Positions 52,861 to 62,361 are shown, counted from the stretch's first letter. The stretch: 64,000 nt of DNA from a bacterium (GCA_021813505.1 JAKAKI010000006.1:18234-82233), one strand, 5' to 3'. Notes: generated from the sequence alone by a model not told the origin. Translations and numbers: made by a program.

Positions 52861-54870
52861 GTGCAGGTGCGCATGACGCTAAGACCCGAACGATTCCTCA
52901 GACAGCTCCCGCACGATATTAGTCTCTGGCTCTTCTGCGTGGGGCTTCTGGCCGTCCACCGTCTTGTATTCCTGTATATCTATCGCAGCGAACTCGAGCC
53001 CATCACCACCACCGGCTCCGTCATCATTGCCCTGGTCACTGGCGCCCGCTTCGACGCTGTCGTCGCCTCGGTGCTGATCCTCCCGTCATTCGCACTGGCG
53101 GTGATCTGCATCCTGGCCCAGTGGGAAACGGCAGCGGCCCGGACACGGCTCATTCTGGCTGTCGCGTTTGCACTGTTCACCCCTCTCTTGTGTACCGTGA
53201 GTCTGGGATACTACAAGGAATTCCACGATCTCTTTGGCCCGACTGCGTTTGGTATCTACTACGACGACGCCGGCGCGGTGATGAAGGACATCGGCAAGGA
53301 GTTCAACATTGTTCCCATTCTGCTGGGAACGTTTTCGGTTGCGATCGTTGCCCAATGGCTGATACGCCGCATTCTCCGGTCGCGATACCTCTGGATCAAG
53401 ACCGGTGAGCCAGTGTTCCCCCGCGTCGTGCAACTGGCCATTCTGGCCGGTTCCGTTACCGTCCTGCTGGGGTCCTTCTTTTTGTCCCCCCGCGCGGCGA
53501 CTCCCGAGAACCCCGGCTCCGAACCGGTGCGCGACGAGTTTCTGAGCAAGACGATGGTCAACCCGTACATCGCCGCACGCAATGCGCTGGCCCAGCACTT
53601 CCAGCTCGCAGAGGAAGGCGGCATAAAGAAATTCCTGCCCGACGGAGACATCCGCACGGCGCTGCGTATTCTCGATCCCGAACGTCGAGGCTGCGACGAT
53701 CTCGACAGTTGTATCACGCGCCGCGCCGCCGGTCCCAAGGGCACGATCCCGCGCCACATCCTTATCGTGGTAGGGGAGACCTACGACATGTGGCCGCGCC
53801 TCCCCAAGTACGCCTCGCTCCGTCTCACCGAACACGTCCAGGCACTGGCCGACTCCGGCATTTATCTCACGAGCTTCCTGCCTGCCTCCGATGGCACCAT
53901 GCTCTCGCTCAACACGATTATCACCGGCCTGGCCGACGCTGGCTTGGTGACAAACTACCAGCAGGCATCGGCGCAGCCGTATCCGAGTTCCCTCCCCGAA
54001 ACCTTCAAACGGCTCGGCTACCGGACGTCATTGTATTATGGCGGATTTCTCACCTGGCAACGAATCGGCCTGTTCTCCAAAGCCCAAGGGTTCGAGCATG
54101 TCTACGGCGCGAACGATATACCGCACGCCACTGCGGCCAACGAATGGGGCGTTGATGATCAGTACCTGTATGATTTCATCCTCAAGACCATCAGCGACAC
54201 GACGCCGACATTCAGCCTGATCATGACCACGACATACCATCCGCCGTTCAGTGTCGACGTCTACGGCAAAGGCTACCCGGTCAGGGAAGTCCCGGAGAAT
54301 TTGCGCGCAGTCTGGGGGAACACGGTCACGCTCGAGATGCTCGGCCATCAATGGTGGGCCGATCTCTGTATGGCGAACTTTGTCCGCAGTGCTACCCAGG
54401 CGCTTCCAAATTCGGTGTTCGCGATTACAGGCGATCACTCCCATCGCAAATTCATCAACCGCCGTCCCGAGTATTATGAACGCACCGCTGTGCCGCTGAT
54501 CCTGTACGGCCCTTCGGTGCTTTCGCACTTGTCCCTCCCCGTCAATGCCGCCGGCAGCCACATCGACATCGGCACCACATTGATCGAACTCGCGGCGCCG
54601 GCCGGCTTCGCCTATCAATCACTGGGCCAGGACCTGCTGAGTCAGAAGAGCCGCTTCGTGGGCATTGGCCGCGACAACATGATCACGCCCACCTTCGAAG
54701 TGGAACTGGATGATCTTCCGAAAGTCCACCAGCTCCCGCAACATGCCGTCCCATCCGTCGCGCCAGACATTACCACACTCAAAGAAATCCACAACGCGAT
54801 CCACGCCATTTCCTGGTGGCGCATCCGCCACGGCGCCAAACTCCCTCCCGAGACCCAGGCCCAGCGCTAA
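52861..54870 (+). CDS. Membrane sulfatase-like / LTA-synthase-like protein
   Basis: A 669-aa protein of the alkaline-phosphatase superfamily. The first 220 residues hold about five membrane helices (ISLWLFCVGLLAVHRLVFLY; VASVLILPSFALAVICILAQ), followed by a large extracytoplasmic domain. HILIVVGETYDMWP holds the metal-binding Glu, SDGTMLSLNTIITG the nucleophile Thr, and FAITGDHSHRKF the metal-binding Asp/His. Such proteins transfer phosphoglycerol or phosphoethanolamine to envelope polymers. Possible starts are GTG 52861 and ATG 52873; no strong ribosome site decides. The acceptor is unknown. Confidence 0.87.
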   Translation: MQVRMTLRPERFLRQLPHDISLWLFCVGLLAVHRLVFLYIYRSELEPITTTGSVIIALVTGARFDAVVASVLILPSFALAVICILAQWETAAARTRLILAVAFALFTPLLCTVSLGYYKEFHDLFGPTAFGIYYDDAGAVMKDIGKEFNIVPILLGTFSVAIVAQWLIRRILRSRYLWIKTGEPVFPRVVQLAILAGSVTVLLGSFFLSPRAATPENPGSEPVRDEFLSKTMVNPYIAARNALAQHFQLAEEGGIKKFLPDGDIRTALRILDPERRGCDDLDSCITRRAAGPKGTIPRHILIVVGETYDMWPRLPKYASLRLTEHVQALADSGIYLTSFLPASDGTMLSLNTIITGLADAGLVTNYQQASAQPYPSSLPETFKRLGYRTSLYYGGFLTWQRIGLFSKAQGFEHVYGANDIPHATAANEWGVDDQYLYDFILKTISDTTPTFSLIMTTTYHPPFSVDVYGKGYPVREVPENLRAVWGNTVTLEMLGHQWWADLCMANFVRSATQALPNSVFAITGDHSHRKFINRRPEYYERTAVPLILYGPSVLSHLSLPVNAAGSHIDIGTTLIELAAPAGFAYQSLGQDLLSQKSRFVGIGRDNMITPTFEVELDDLPKVHQLPQHAVPSVAPDITTLKEIHNAIHAISWWRIRHGAKLPPETQAQR

Positions 54871-54899
54871 TCCGCCAGCAATGAGATTCATCGCGTTCG

Positions 54900-54970
54900 G
54901 TAGGGGCGGCCCTGTGTTGTGGCCGCCCGGTCCCGGCGCGCGGCGGGTATGCGGCCACACAGGGCCCGAC
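54900..54970. repeat. GTAG-tagged palindrome and inverted partner
   Basis: GTAGGGGCGGCCCTGTGTTG, then TGGCCGCCC, makes one hairpin; further on GCGGCCACACAGGGCCC mirrors its inside. It lies in the spacer after the sulfatase-like gene. Confidence 0.65.
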
Positions 54971-54983
54971 GGACGATGGCTTC

Positions 54984-55019
54984 TCCAAAAAACCAAAAGG
55001 GGCGCCAACCGGCGCCCCT
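54984..55019 (-). terminator. Rho-independent terminator of the short dockerin gene
   Basis: On the minus strand AGGGGCGCC-GGTT-GGCGCCCCT is followed by TTTGGTTTTTT, about 30 bases after the stop of the 55048-55437 gene. Confidence 0.8.
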
Positions 55020-55047
55020 CTCTTCGAATCATGTCACATTACGATTA

Positions 55048-55437
55048 CTACAGACACGGATCCACCGCGCTTGGCCCGCCACTGAACGCTGTCGCGATCT
55101 CATAGATCACGTCGAACACATCCGTCAGGCCATCGTTGTTGACATCTCCACGCTTCCTGGGGCACAAGGGATCCTGGGGATCGGGATCGCCGCTGAATGC
55201 AATTGCGATCAACGCAATCACGTCATACACCTCAACTGTTCCACTCGCGTCAATATCAACCTGAAAGGGAAAGAAGCAGGGGCATGGTCCGCCCTTGAGA
55301 CCATTGAACCCTGCGGAAGCACCCGACGAGAATCCGCTGGAGCCCGGAGAACTTCCATTCCCGCCCATACCGGGGAATCCCTGGATGGCATTTCCGGGAA
55401 GACCGCCGAATCCGTAGCCGCCCACTGACGCACCCAT
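55048..55437 (-). CDS. Short Gly-rich protein with two dockerin repeats (129 aa)
   Basis: The first 50 residues are Gly/Ser-rich (GFGGLPGNAIQGFPGMGG), followed by two dockerin-type calcium loops (VDIDASGTVEVYDVIALIAI and GDVNNDGLTDVFDVIYEIAT) and the DPCL ending seen in the other dockerin proteins. No signal peptide lies at its start, although its relatives are secreted. Directly upstream is a dispersed repeat element (55480-55590), so the original 5' end, with the signal, may have been lost or displaced. A good terminator follows. Confidence 0.7.
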   Translation of the reverse strand: MGASVGGYGFGGLPGNAIQGFPGMGGNGSSPGSSGFSSGASAGFNGLKGGPCPCFFPFQVDIDASGTVEVYDVIALIAIAFSGDPDPQDPLCPRKRGDVNNDGLTDVFDVIYEIATAFSGGPSAVDPCL

Positions 55438-55479
55438 TCCGCTTCACGTGGCGGTTTGGGGAGTGGTTGAGAAACCGAA

Positions 55480-55590
55480 GCATCTGGAGACGAGAGCGCG
55501 GACAGGCATGTCAGCGCGACTGTGAGGCAGGAACTTCCATGACCAAGAGTGGGACAGACACTCTTGCCTGCCCGGCTTTTCAACAATCCC
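55480..55590. repeat. Second copy of the AGCATCTGG...TTTTCAA repeat
   Basis: AGCATCTGGAGACGAGAGCG ... GAACTTCCATGACCA ... palindrome GGGACAGACACTCT...TGCCTGCCC and TTTTCAAC line up with 21717-21828. Its outer arms are degenerate. The rest of 55438-55768 shows no gene. Confidence 0.75.
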
Positions 55591-55768
55591 TATTCAAGGA
55601 GGCCCCTGTGGCCGCAGAGCAAGTTTGAGTCAGCTCTAATCGGAAGACTGGCAAGCCAGGATCAGTGTAATGAAATGCAACACCGTACGTTAGGCCCAGC
55701 GCTTGAGCGCCTCGCCAACCCCACATTTGCCTTGACATTAGCCCAAATCTCCGTAGGTTGGGGCGGCC

Positions 55769-56293
55769 ATGAAGATCGATTTTGCGACATGGCCGGACGG
55801 TACCACCGTCACCGACTTCGCCGAAACGCCCGAATCGCTGGAACTTTCCAGTGATATGAATCGTTTCGATGACGACGTCAATGTGACGGTGACCGTTCAC
55901 AAAACCGAGGACGAGGCCATCGTCGAAGGCCGTCTGGCTGCACGGGCAAGGTCAACGTGTGTCCGGTGTTTGGAGGAATTCGACGTTGCCATCGAGGAGG
56001 AATTTCGGCGCATCGGGAGATTGGTCCCGGTCGCAAATGTCAGCGAAGACACCGGTGATCCCGATTATCTGTTCCTCCCGGCCAATGAGCCGGTTTGGGA
56101 TTTGAATACGGTGGTGCGCGAAATCATCCTGCTGGCGATCCCGGAGAATCCGGTCTGTACGGAAGATTGCCGGGGGTTGTGCCCCAAATGCGGAGAGAAC
56201 TTGAATCTGAAACGATGCGGCTGTGAACAGCCCAAAGGCGACGGCCCGCTGGCTAAATTGAAGGACATACTCGCCCAAAAGACCAAACCATGA
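55769..56293 (+). CDS. yceD: YceD/DUF177-family protein
   Basis: A 174-aa protein of the DUF177 family, encoded just before rpmF in most bacteria and linked to 23S rRNA metabolism. Cysteine pattern: STCVRCLEEFD in the middle and DCRGLCPKCGENLNLKRCGC near the C-terminus, the family's zinc-ribbon-like signature. It is 70 bases upstream of rpmF in the same direction, so co-transcription is likely. The gene symbol follows E. coli usage. Confidence 0.92.
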   Translation: MKIDFATWPDGTTVTDFAETPESLELSSDMNRFDDDVNVTVTVHKTEDEAIVEGRLAARARSTCVRCLEEFDVAIEEEFRRIGRLVPVANVSEDTGDPDYLFLPANEPVWDLNTVVREIILLAIPENPVCTEDCRGLCPKCGENLNLKRCGCEQPKGDGPLAKLKDILAQKTKP

Positions 56294-56363
56294 GGCAGGA
56301 CCACTGACGCGTCTGGCCCTGTGTTCATGTCCACGACGTGTATAATCCAGAAGGACGGTTACG

Positions 56364-56546
56364 ATGCCACTTCCCAAAAGACGACACTCCCATACCCGCG
56401 GCGCGAAACGGCGCACTCACTGGAAACTGACGGCGCCGGCATTGTCGGAGTGTCCGCATTGCCACAGTATGAAACTCCCCCACCACGTGTGCCCGCATTG
56501 CGGGTTCTATCGTGACCGGGAAGTCATGTCTCCCAAGGTGAGCTGA
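56364..56546 (+). CDS. rpmF: 50S ribosomal protein L32
   Basis: A 60-aa zinc-ribbon ribosomal protein of the large subunit. The basic start MPLPKRRHSHTRGAKRRTHW is typical, and the zinc ribbon has CPHCHSMKLPHHVCPHCGFY with four cysteines. It lies between yceD and plsX, the standard gene order. Confidence 0.97.
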   Translation: MPLPKRRHSHTRGAKRRTHWKLTAPALSECPHCHSMKLPHHVCPHCGFYRDREVMSPKVS

Positions 56547-56611
56547 CCGCTCCCAGGTGGAAATTGCCAGGCGACGTGGCCGCCAAGGGTGCAAGGATGG
56601 TAGACTGATCC

Positions 56612-57646
56612 ATGGCTGAAAACGTAAGAACAGTTATCGTGGACGCGATGGGCGGCGATCATGGCCCATCGGTCTGTGTCTCCGGCGCTGTTCAGGCAAT
56701 TACGGAACGTGACGAAGCGCTGAACATCATCCTCGTGGGCGATGAGGCCCAAATCCGCGCCGAAATCCAAAAGCACCATCTCAACGGCCACGGTGCCAAC
56801 ATCGAGGTCGTTCACGCCGCAGATGTTGTGCACATGCACGATGCCGCCACCGATGGCATGCGCAAGAAAGACAGCTCGATTAGCGTTGCCACCCGTCTGC
56901 ACAAAGAGGGCAGAGGCGACGCGGTCGTCTCCACCGGTCATACCGGGGCGTTCATGGCCGCAGGTCTGGCCAATCTCGGACGGCTTCCCGGCGTGTCACG
57001 CCCGGCCATCGCCTGCCTGTTCCCCAGCGAACAGGGCAAGACGCTCGTTCTCGACGTCGGTGCCAACCCGGTGTGCAAGCCGCAGAATCTCGTCGAGTTC
57101 GGCATTATGGGCTCGGTGTATGCCCACGAGGTCATGGGGGTCGAGTCCCCGCGTGTCGGACTTCTCTCCAACGGCGAGGAACCATCGAAGGGCACCGAAC
57201 TGACCATCAACTCCCACCGCATCTTCCAGATGTGTAAGCTGAATTTCATCGGCAACATCGAAGGACGCGACATCCTGCGCGGGCGTGCCGATGTGGTCGT
57301 CTGCGACGGCTTCGTCGGTAACATCATGCTCAAGTTCGCGGAATCCCTGCAGGGGTTTCTGACCAATGCAGTCCGTCGCCAGATCTCTTCGAACAAGTTC
57401 TCGCACCTGGGGGCGATCCTCATGGGACCGTTCCTCCGGCGCATGAAAAAGACGTTCGACTACGCCGAATACGGTGGTGCACCGCTGTTGGGACTCGCCG
57501 GGGTTTGTACAGTGTGCCATGGATCGTCATCACCAAAGGCAATCCGGAATGCCATCTGGGCCGCGAAGCAGGGCGTGGACCATCACATCAACGAGCAAAT
57601 TGCCGCCGCTTTGAGTCAGGGCACACCCTCCCTGTCGGAGGAATAA
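56612..57646 (+). CDS. plsX: Phosphate acyltransferase PlsX
   Basis: A 344-aa peripheral membrane enzyme that turns acyl-ACP into acyl-phosphate, the donor used by PlsY (encoded at 4.1 kb). VDAMGGDHGPSVCVSGA opens the protein; STGHTGAFMAAGLANLGRLPG, DVGANPVCKPQNLVEFGIMG and DGFVGNIMLKFAESL are conserved. The length is typical. It heads the fab cluster, 4 bases before fabH. Confidence 0.97.
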   Translation: MAENVRTVIVDAMGGDHGPSVCVSGAVQAITERDEALNIILVGDEAQIRAEIQKHHLNGHGANIEVVHAADVVHMHDAATDGMRKKDSSISVATRLHKEGRGDAVVSTGHTGAFMAAGLANLGRLPGVSRPAIACLFPSEQGKTLVLDVGANPVCKPQNLVEFGIMGSVYAHEVMGVESPRVGLLSNGEEPSKGTELTINSHRIFQMCKLNFIGNIEGRDILRGRADVVVCDGFVGNIMLKFAESLQGFLTNAVRRQISSNKFSHLGAILMGPFLRRMKKTFDYAEYGGAPLLGLAGVCTVCHGSSSPKAIRNAIWAAKQGVDHHINEQIAAALSQGTPSLSEE

Positions 57647-57650
57647 CTTC

Positions 57651-58646
57651 ATGCATACAGCGATCATCAGCGGGACCGGACGGTACTCGCCGGAAAAGGT
57701 ACTAACCAATGCTGATTTCGAGCGCATCGTGGACACCTCAGATGAATGGATCGTGACCCGCACCGGCATCCGGGAACGGCACGTCCTCAATGGCAGCGGT
57801 GAATTCAGCGGCTCCGACATGGCGACCAGCGCCGCCAGGGTCGCTTTGGCCGATGCGAAACTGGCCCCCACCGATCTTGATGCGATCATTGTTGCAACGG
57901 TGACTCCGGACTACCGCCTCCCCGCCACCTCGACCATCGTGCAGAACAAACTGGGAGCAGGGAAGACCGCGGTCATGGACCTGGTGGCCGCCTGCGCCGG
58001 ATTCATCTACGGCCTCTCGGTGGCGCGTGCCTTCATCGTGTCGGGGATGTATCGCAACGTGCTCGTCGTCGGCGTCGAACACCTGACCTCAATCACCAAT
58101 TATGCCGACCGCAACACCTGCGTACTATTCGGCGATGGCGCCGGTGCGGTGATTGTTTCCCGTGGCACCAGCGACGATTCCGAACGAGGGATCCTCTCCA
58201 CTTTTCTGGCCGGCGATGGCCAGTACAAGGACTTGTTGCATATCCCCTTGGGCGGGTCCAAAGTACCGCTGACGCCCGAAACCGTGAATGATCCCGGACG
58301 CTACATCTACATGGATGGCCGCGAGATCTTCAAACTGGCGGTGAAGGAAATGGCCGATGCCTCGGAGCGCGTGCTGGCCGAAGCGGGTGTCTCACCCGAG
58401 CAGATCGATATGGTGATTCCCCATCAGGCGAATTCGCGCATCATCGAAGCGCTGACCAAACGCCTGCGTGTCGATCCCAGTCATGTCTACAAGAATATCG
58501 AGCGGTACGGAAACACGTCATCGGCCTCGGTGCCGATCGCACTCGATGAAGCCCGCCGCGCCGGGGTGGTGCGCAAGGGTTCAACAGTCCTCTCGGTGGC
58601 GTTTGGCGGCGGTCTCACGTGGGGCGCCGCGTTGTATCGCTTATAA
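57651..58646 (+). CDS. fabH: 3-oxoacyl-ACP synthase III (KAS III)
   Basis: A 331-aa condensing enzyme that joins acetyl-CoA (or a branched acyl-CoA) with malonyl-ACP to start fatty-acid synthesis. The catalytic Cys is in LVAACAGFIYGLSVA (about residue 113), His in IPHQANSRIIEAL, and Asn in YGNTSSASVPIAL. The E1 dehydrogenase at 22 kb could supply branched primers, which would mean iso-fatty acids; that is inference. Confidence 0.97.
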   Translation: MHTAIISGTGRYSPEKVLTNADFERIVDTSDEWIVTRTGIRERHVLNGSGEFSGSDMATSAARVALADAKLAPTDLDAIIVATVTPDYRLPATSTIVQNKLGAGKTAVMDLVAACAGFIYGLSVARAFIVSGMYRNVLVVGVEHLTSITNYADRNTCVLFGDGAGAVIVSRGTSDDSERGILSTFLAGDGQYKDLLHIPLGGSKVPLTPETVNDPGRYIYMDGREIFKLAVKEMADASERVLAEAGVSPEQIDMVIPHQANSRIIEALTKRLRVDPSHVYKNIERYGNTSSASVPIALDEARRAGVVRKGSTVLSVAFGGGLTWGAALYRL

Positions 58647-58789
58647 AACCGATCAATCCCAAACCCTGTGAATTCCTTGACTCGAATTGGATGCGGGACA
58701 GGCGACACCAGGAGCACGACCTCTGCCTGGCCAGTCTACTTACACTGTTCACACGATAGAATGAAACTCCCTGCCAACCAGGATACGGC

Positions 58790-59737
58790 ATGACTCACAC
58801 AGCACTTCTTTTTCCCGGACAGGCCTCCCAATACGTCGGTATGGGGCGCGACCTTTGCGATCGCTTTCCCATTGCGGCCGCGATGTACAAAACGGCGAAT
58901 GACATCCTCGGATATGATATCGCACGCCTCTCGTTCGAAGGTCCGGCCGAGGAACTGGTGCAAACCGCCAACACCCAACCGGCGATCTTCATCCATTCCT
59001 GCATTGCCTTCCGTCTGGCCGTGGAGCGCGGCCTGGCATTCGATGTTGCCGCCGGACACTCACTCGGGGAGTACAGTGCTCTGGTCGCCTGCGGCGTGCT
59101 CTCTTTTGAAGATGCCCTGTTGGGGGTCAAGCATCGCGCACGATTTATGCAGGATGCGTGCGAGGCCAACCCCGGAACAATGGCCGCGGTGCTCGGCATG
59201 GACTTCGACGGTGTGATCAAAGTCTGCCTCGAAGCATCTGCCTCCGGTGTGGTCGTCGCCGCCAATTACAATGCGGCGAATCAAATCGCCATCTCCGGCT
59301 CGCTCGAGGGAGTAAAAGCCGCCTCGGCGTTGGCGTCGGCGGCCGGAGCCAAACGGGTGATCCCGCTTGCGGTCGGCGGCGCCTTCCACTCGCCGCTGAT
59401 GAAACCATCCCCAGAACTGCTCACGCCGATACTCGATCAACTGACGTTTTCGAATGCGCGTGTTCCAGTCATCATCAATGTTACGGCGCAACCGACGTCC
59501 GACGCCGGCGAAATCAAGCGCCGCCTGATCGACCAATTGACGGCACCGGTGATGTGGTACCCGACCATGCAGCGCATGTCCGAGATGGGGATCACCCGCG
59601 CCATTGAAATGGGCCCCAAAAAAGTTCTCTGTGGTCTGGCCAAGGGCAACCTGGCCAACGCTGTTCTCGACTCACTCGATACCGTGGCTGATTTCGAACG
59701 CGTGTGGAGCCAGCCCGAAGCGGTCGCGCAAAACTGA
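58790..59737 (+). CDS. fabD: Malonyl-CoA:ACP transacylase
   Basis: A 315-aa enzyme that loads malonyl groups onto [19 protein letters not shown] opens the fold, the nucleophile is in [13 protein letters not shown] (Ser about residue 90), a substrate Arg is in KHRARFMQ, and the second catalytic His is in [11 protein letters not shown]. The 58647-58789 spacer before it shows no gene. Confidence 0.97.
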   Translation: MTHTALLFPGQASQYVGMGRDLCDRFPIAAAMYKTANDILGYDIARLSFEGPAEELVQTANTQPAIFIHSCIAFRLAVERGLAFDVAAGHSLGEYSALVACGVLSFEDALLGVKHRARFMQDACEANPGTMAAVLGMDFDGVIKVCLEASASGVVVAANYNAANQIAISGSLEGVKAASALASAAGAKRVIPLAVGGAFHSPLMKPSPELLTPILDQLTFSNARVPVIINVTAQPTSDAGEIKRRLIDQLTAPVMWYPTMQRMSEMGITRAIEMGPKKVLCGLAKGNLANAVLDSLDTVADFERVWSQPEAVAQN

Positions 59738-59771
59738 GTCCCGTCTAACCGTCCTGATCCGGGAGGAGCCA

Positions 59772-60581
59772 ATGGGCGCTGATACCGAAGTTTCCTCCGT
59801 TCCGCAGGTGACCCCCGCGGGCCAACTCCGATCCACACCACCGGCCCAATCACGCGTTGCGCTGATTACTGGCGGCGCCAAGGGCATCGGTGCCGCGATT
59901 GCCGCACGGTTGGCGCGCGACGGCCATCGTGTTGCCGTCATCGGACGTGACCGCGCGGCCCTCGACCGGCAATCAGCTCTGCTTTCGGAAAACGGACTCA
60001 ATGTGTTCGCGGTGGCCGCAGATCTGGCTGACCCGGCCTCGCCTGATCTTGTGGCCAAGGCCGTGGAGGAGCACTGGGGGCCAATCGAAATCCTCATCAA
60101 CAACGCCGGCTTCACCCGCGATGGATTGTTTGTCCGAATGAGCACCGAGGACTTCAATTCCGTGCTTTCGGTGAACCTGACCGCCGCCTTCGCGCTCTCC
60201 AAACGCTGTGCCCGCTCGATGATGAAGGCGCACTGGGGACGAATCGTTAATGTCAGTTCCATCGTGGGGATCACGGGCAACGCCGGGCAGGCCAACTATG
60301 TTGCCTCCAAGGCCGGCCTGATCGGACTCACGAAATCTCTGGCCCTTGAATTGGCACCCCGCCAAGTCACCGTCAACGCCATCGCCCCCGGCTTTATCGA
60401 TACCGACATGACCGCCGGTCTGCCCGCGGAGTTGAAGGAGAACTACAGAACGCGCATCCCGCTCGGACGTTTCGGCACCCCGGAGGACGTCGCCGGCATC
60501 GTGGCGTTCCTCTGTTCACCCGATGCAGCGTACATCACCGGCCAAACCTTCCGGGTCGACGGCGGCATGGTTCTTGCATGA
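59772..60581 (+). CDS. fabG: 3-oxoacyl-ACP reductase FabG
   Basis: A 269-aa NADPH-dependent reductase of the fatty-acid elongation cycle. It has a 26-residue extension before the fold ([16 protein letters not shown]), NNAGF, catalytic Ser in [11 protein letters not shown], YxxxK as NYVASKAGL, and [12 protein letters not shown] at the end. GGGAGGAG sits 6 bases before ATG 59772; the open frame extends to 59604 within fabD but has no ribosome site. It keeps the catalytic Tyr and Lys that the SDR at 32.7 kb lacks. Confidence 0.96.
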   Translation: MGADTEVSSVPQVTPAGQLRSTPPAQSRVALITGGAKGIGAAIAARLARDGHRVAVIGRDRAALDRQSALLSENGLNVFAVAADLADPASPDLVAKAVEEHWGPIEILINNAGFTRDGLFVRMSTEDFNSVLSVNLTAAFALSKRCARSMMKAHWGRIVNVSSIVGITGNAGQANYVASKAGLIGLTKSLALELAPRQVTVNAIAPGFIDTDMTAGLPAELKENYRTRIPLGRFGTPEDVAGIVAFLCSPDAAYITGQTFRVDGGMVLA

Positions 60582-60608
60582 TTCCCATTCTCCCCACATC
60601 TCCCATTG
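60577..60608 (+). repeat. Array of 9-bp units CATTCTCCC (three units) at the fabG stop
   Basis: CATGATTCC, CATTCTCCC, CACATCTCC, then CATTGG, in phase. The array begins inside the last codons of fabG (GCA-TGA). Confidence 0.7.
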
Positions 60609-60744
60609 GCAAGGCCTTGTCAGCCAAGGACAAAGCCATGTTGATTTTAGTTGCCCCCGCGAACGTTTTGTGGTTTACTCGGTCTGCCCCCTGGCGGGGG
60701 ACAAGGACGTTTATTCACTTTATCCGGTAAGGGGAGGGTCTTCC

Positions 60745-60984
60745 ATGTCGTCGGTAGCCGAACGAGTAAAGAAAATCATTGTGGAGCAACTGGGTGTGAA
60801 TGCTGAACAGGTCACCGATGAAGCATCGTTTATTGACGATCTGGGGGCCGATTCTCTGGATACCGTCGAATTGGTGATGGCTCTCGAAGAGGAATTCGGC
60901 CTGGAAATCCCCGATGAGGATGCTGAGAAGATCTCTACCGTGAAAACCGCCATCGATTACATCGAGAAAAAGGGTGTCAGCTGA
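60745..60984 (+). CDS. acpP: Acyl carrier protein AcpP
   Basis: A 79-aa carrier of the fatty-acid pathway. The phosphopantetheine Ser is in [18 protein letters not shown] (about residue 38). GGGGAGGG precedes ATG 60745. It lies between fabG and fabF, the classical order, and differs clearly from the dedicated ACP at 37606. AcpS at 35472 should activate it. Confidence 0.97.
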   Translation: MSSVAERVKKIIVEQLGVNAEQVTDEASFIDDLGADSLDTVELVMALEEEFGLEIPDEDAEKISTVKTAIDYIEKKGVS

Positions 60985-61036
60985 GCCCCGCCTCGCACCT
61001 CCCGGGACAAGGCCGGTCGAAGGACCGTAAACGACT

Positions 61037-62317
61037 ATGACCCTATATCGTAGCAACGGCCGGCCACGACATCGCGTTGTGGTTACGGGCATGGGAGTAC
61101 TGACCCCCATCGGCAATTCCGTGCCACTCTACTGGGAAGGGCTCCTCGCCGGACGTTCTGGCGCCGGGCAGATCTCCCGTTTCGACGTCACCCAGTATCC
61201 GACGCGAATCGCATGTGAGGTCAAGGATTTCGATCCTCTGACCGTTGCCGAAAAGAAAGAAGCGCGCCGCATGGACCGCGCAGAGCTGCTGGCGTTGGGT
61301 GCAGCCCACGAAGCGGTCTCGCAGGCGGCGCTGAATCTCGATACGCTCAATCGCGAACGGTGCGGCGTGGTCATCGGTTCCGGAATCGGCGGAATCGAAA
61401 CGTTTGAAAACCAGCACCGGACCCTGATGAACCAGGGACCGGGACGGGTCTCGCCGTTTTTTATTCCGATGATGATCATCGACATGTGCGCCGGGCTCGT
61501 ATCTTTGCACTACGGTTTCAAAGGCCCCAACTACGCCACCGTCTCGGCCTGCGCATCCTCTGCACATGCAATCGCCGACGCCGCCCGGATCATTGAGCGC
61601 GGCGACGCGGATTTGATGATCACCGGCGGCGCCGAAGCGACCATCACGCCGGCCTCTCTCGCGGGGTTCTGCTCCGCCAGGGCGATGTCAACGCGCAACG
61701 ATGACCCCACCAAGGCCTCCCGCCCCTTTGACCTTAATCGCGATGGCTTTGTCATGGGTGAAGGCGCCGGAATCCTCATTCTCGAATCACTCGACCACGC
61801 GATCAAACGTGGCGCCACGATCCTGGGCGAGATCCTCGGCTCCGGAATGTCCGCCGATGCCTACCACATCACCGCTCCGGCCCCTCAGGGGGAGGGCGCC
61901 GCGCGCTCGATGCGTGCCGCGCTGAATGACTCCGGCATCAAAGCCACCGACGTGGATTATGTAAACACGCACGGAACTTCGACCGATCTTGGCGACGTTT
62001 GCGAGACAGAAGCCATTCATTCGGTCTTTGGAGAGCACAGCACAAAATTGGTTGCCAATTCGACAAAGTCGATGATCGGTCACCTGTTGGGTGCCGCCGG
62101 GGGCGTCGAATTGATTGCCTGCATCAAGACAATGCAGACCGGGAAGATTCATCCGACCATTAATCTGGAGACACCGGATCCGAAGTGCGACCTGAACTAT
62201 ACGCCGAATAAGGCGGCCGAACGGCCTGTCCGTATCGCCATCTCGAATTCATTCGGCTTTGGCGGCCATAATGCAACGGTTGTGGCGGCCCGATTCGAAG
62301 AAAACGGCATCGGCTGA
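61037..62317 (+). CDS. fabF: 3-oxoacyl-ACP synthase II (KAS II)
   Basis: A 426-aa elongating condensing enzyme. VVVTGMGVLTPIGNS opens the protein, the catalytic Cys is in TVSACASSAHAIADA (about residue 173), the two His are in NTHGTSTDLGD and STKSMIGHLLGAAG, and NSFGFGGHNAT closes it. The length is standard. After it, TCGGGAATC-GA-GATTCCCGA (62342-62361) forms a hairpin. Confidence 0.97.
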   Translation: MTLYRSNGRPRHRVVVTGMGVLTPIGNSVPLYWEGLLAGRSGAGQISRFDVTQYPTRIACEVKDFDPLTVAEKKEARRMDRAELLALGAAHEAVSQAALNLDTLNRERCGVVIGSGIGGIETFENQHRTLMNQGPGRVSPFFIPMMIIDMCAGLVSLHYGFKGPNYATVSACASSAHAIADAARIIERGDADLMITGGAEATITPASLAGFCSARAMSTRNDDPTKASRPFDLNRDGFVMGEGAGILILESLDHAIKRGATILGEILGSGMSADAYHITAPAPQGEGAARSMRAALNDSGIKATDVDYVNTHGTSTDLGDVCETEAIHSVFGEHSTKLVANSTKSMIGHLLGAAGGVELIACIKTMQTGKIHPTINLETPDPKCDLNYTPNKAAERPVRIAISNSFGFGGHNATVVAARFEENGIG

Positions 62318-62341
62318 GAGCGCGAGCCGTATACACATAAA

Positions 62342-62361
62342 TCGGGAATCGAGATTCCCGA
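62342..62361. repeat. Palindrome TCGGGAATCGAGATTCCCGA after fabF
   Basis: A perfect 9-bp stem (TCGGGAATC / GATTCCCGA) with a 2-base GA centre, in the spacer before rnc. No T-run follows, so it is not a clear terminator. Confidence 0.6.

Noticed and set aside
59604..59771. Longer N-terminus for FabG inside fabD
   Set aside because: The extension is translated from fabD in another frame and has no ribosome site; GGGAGGAG points to ATG 59772.
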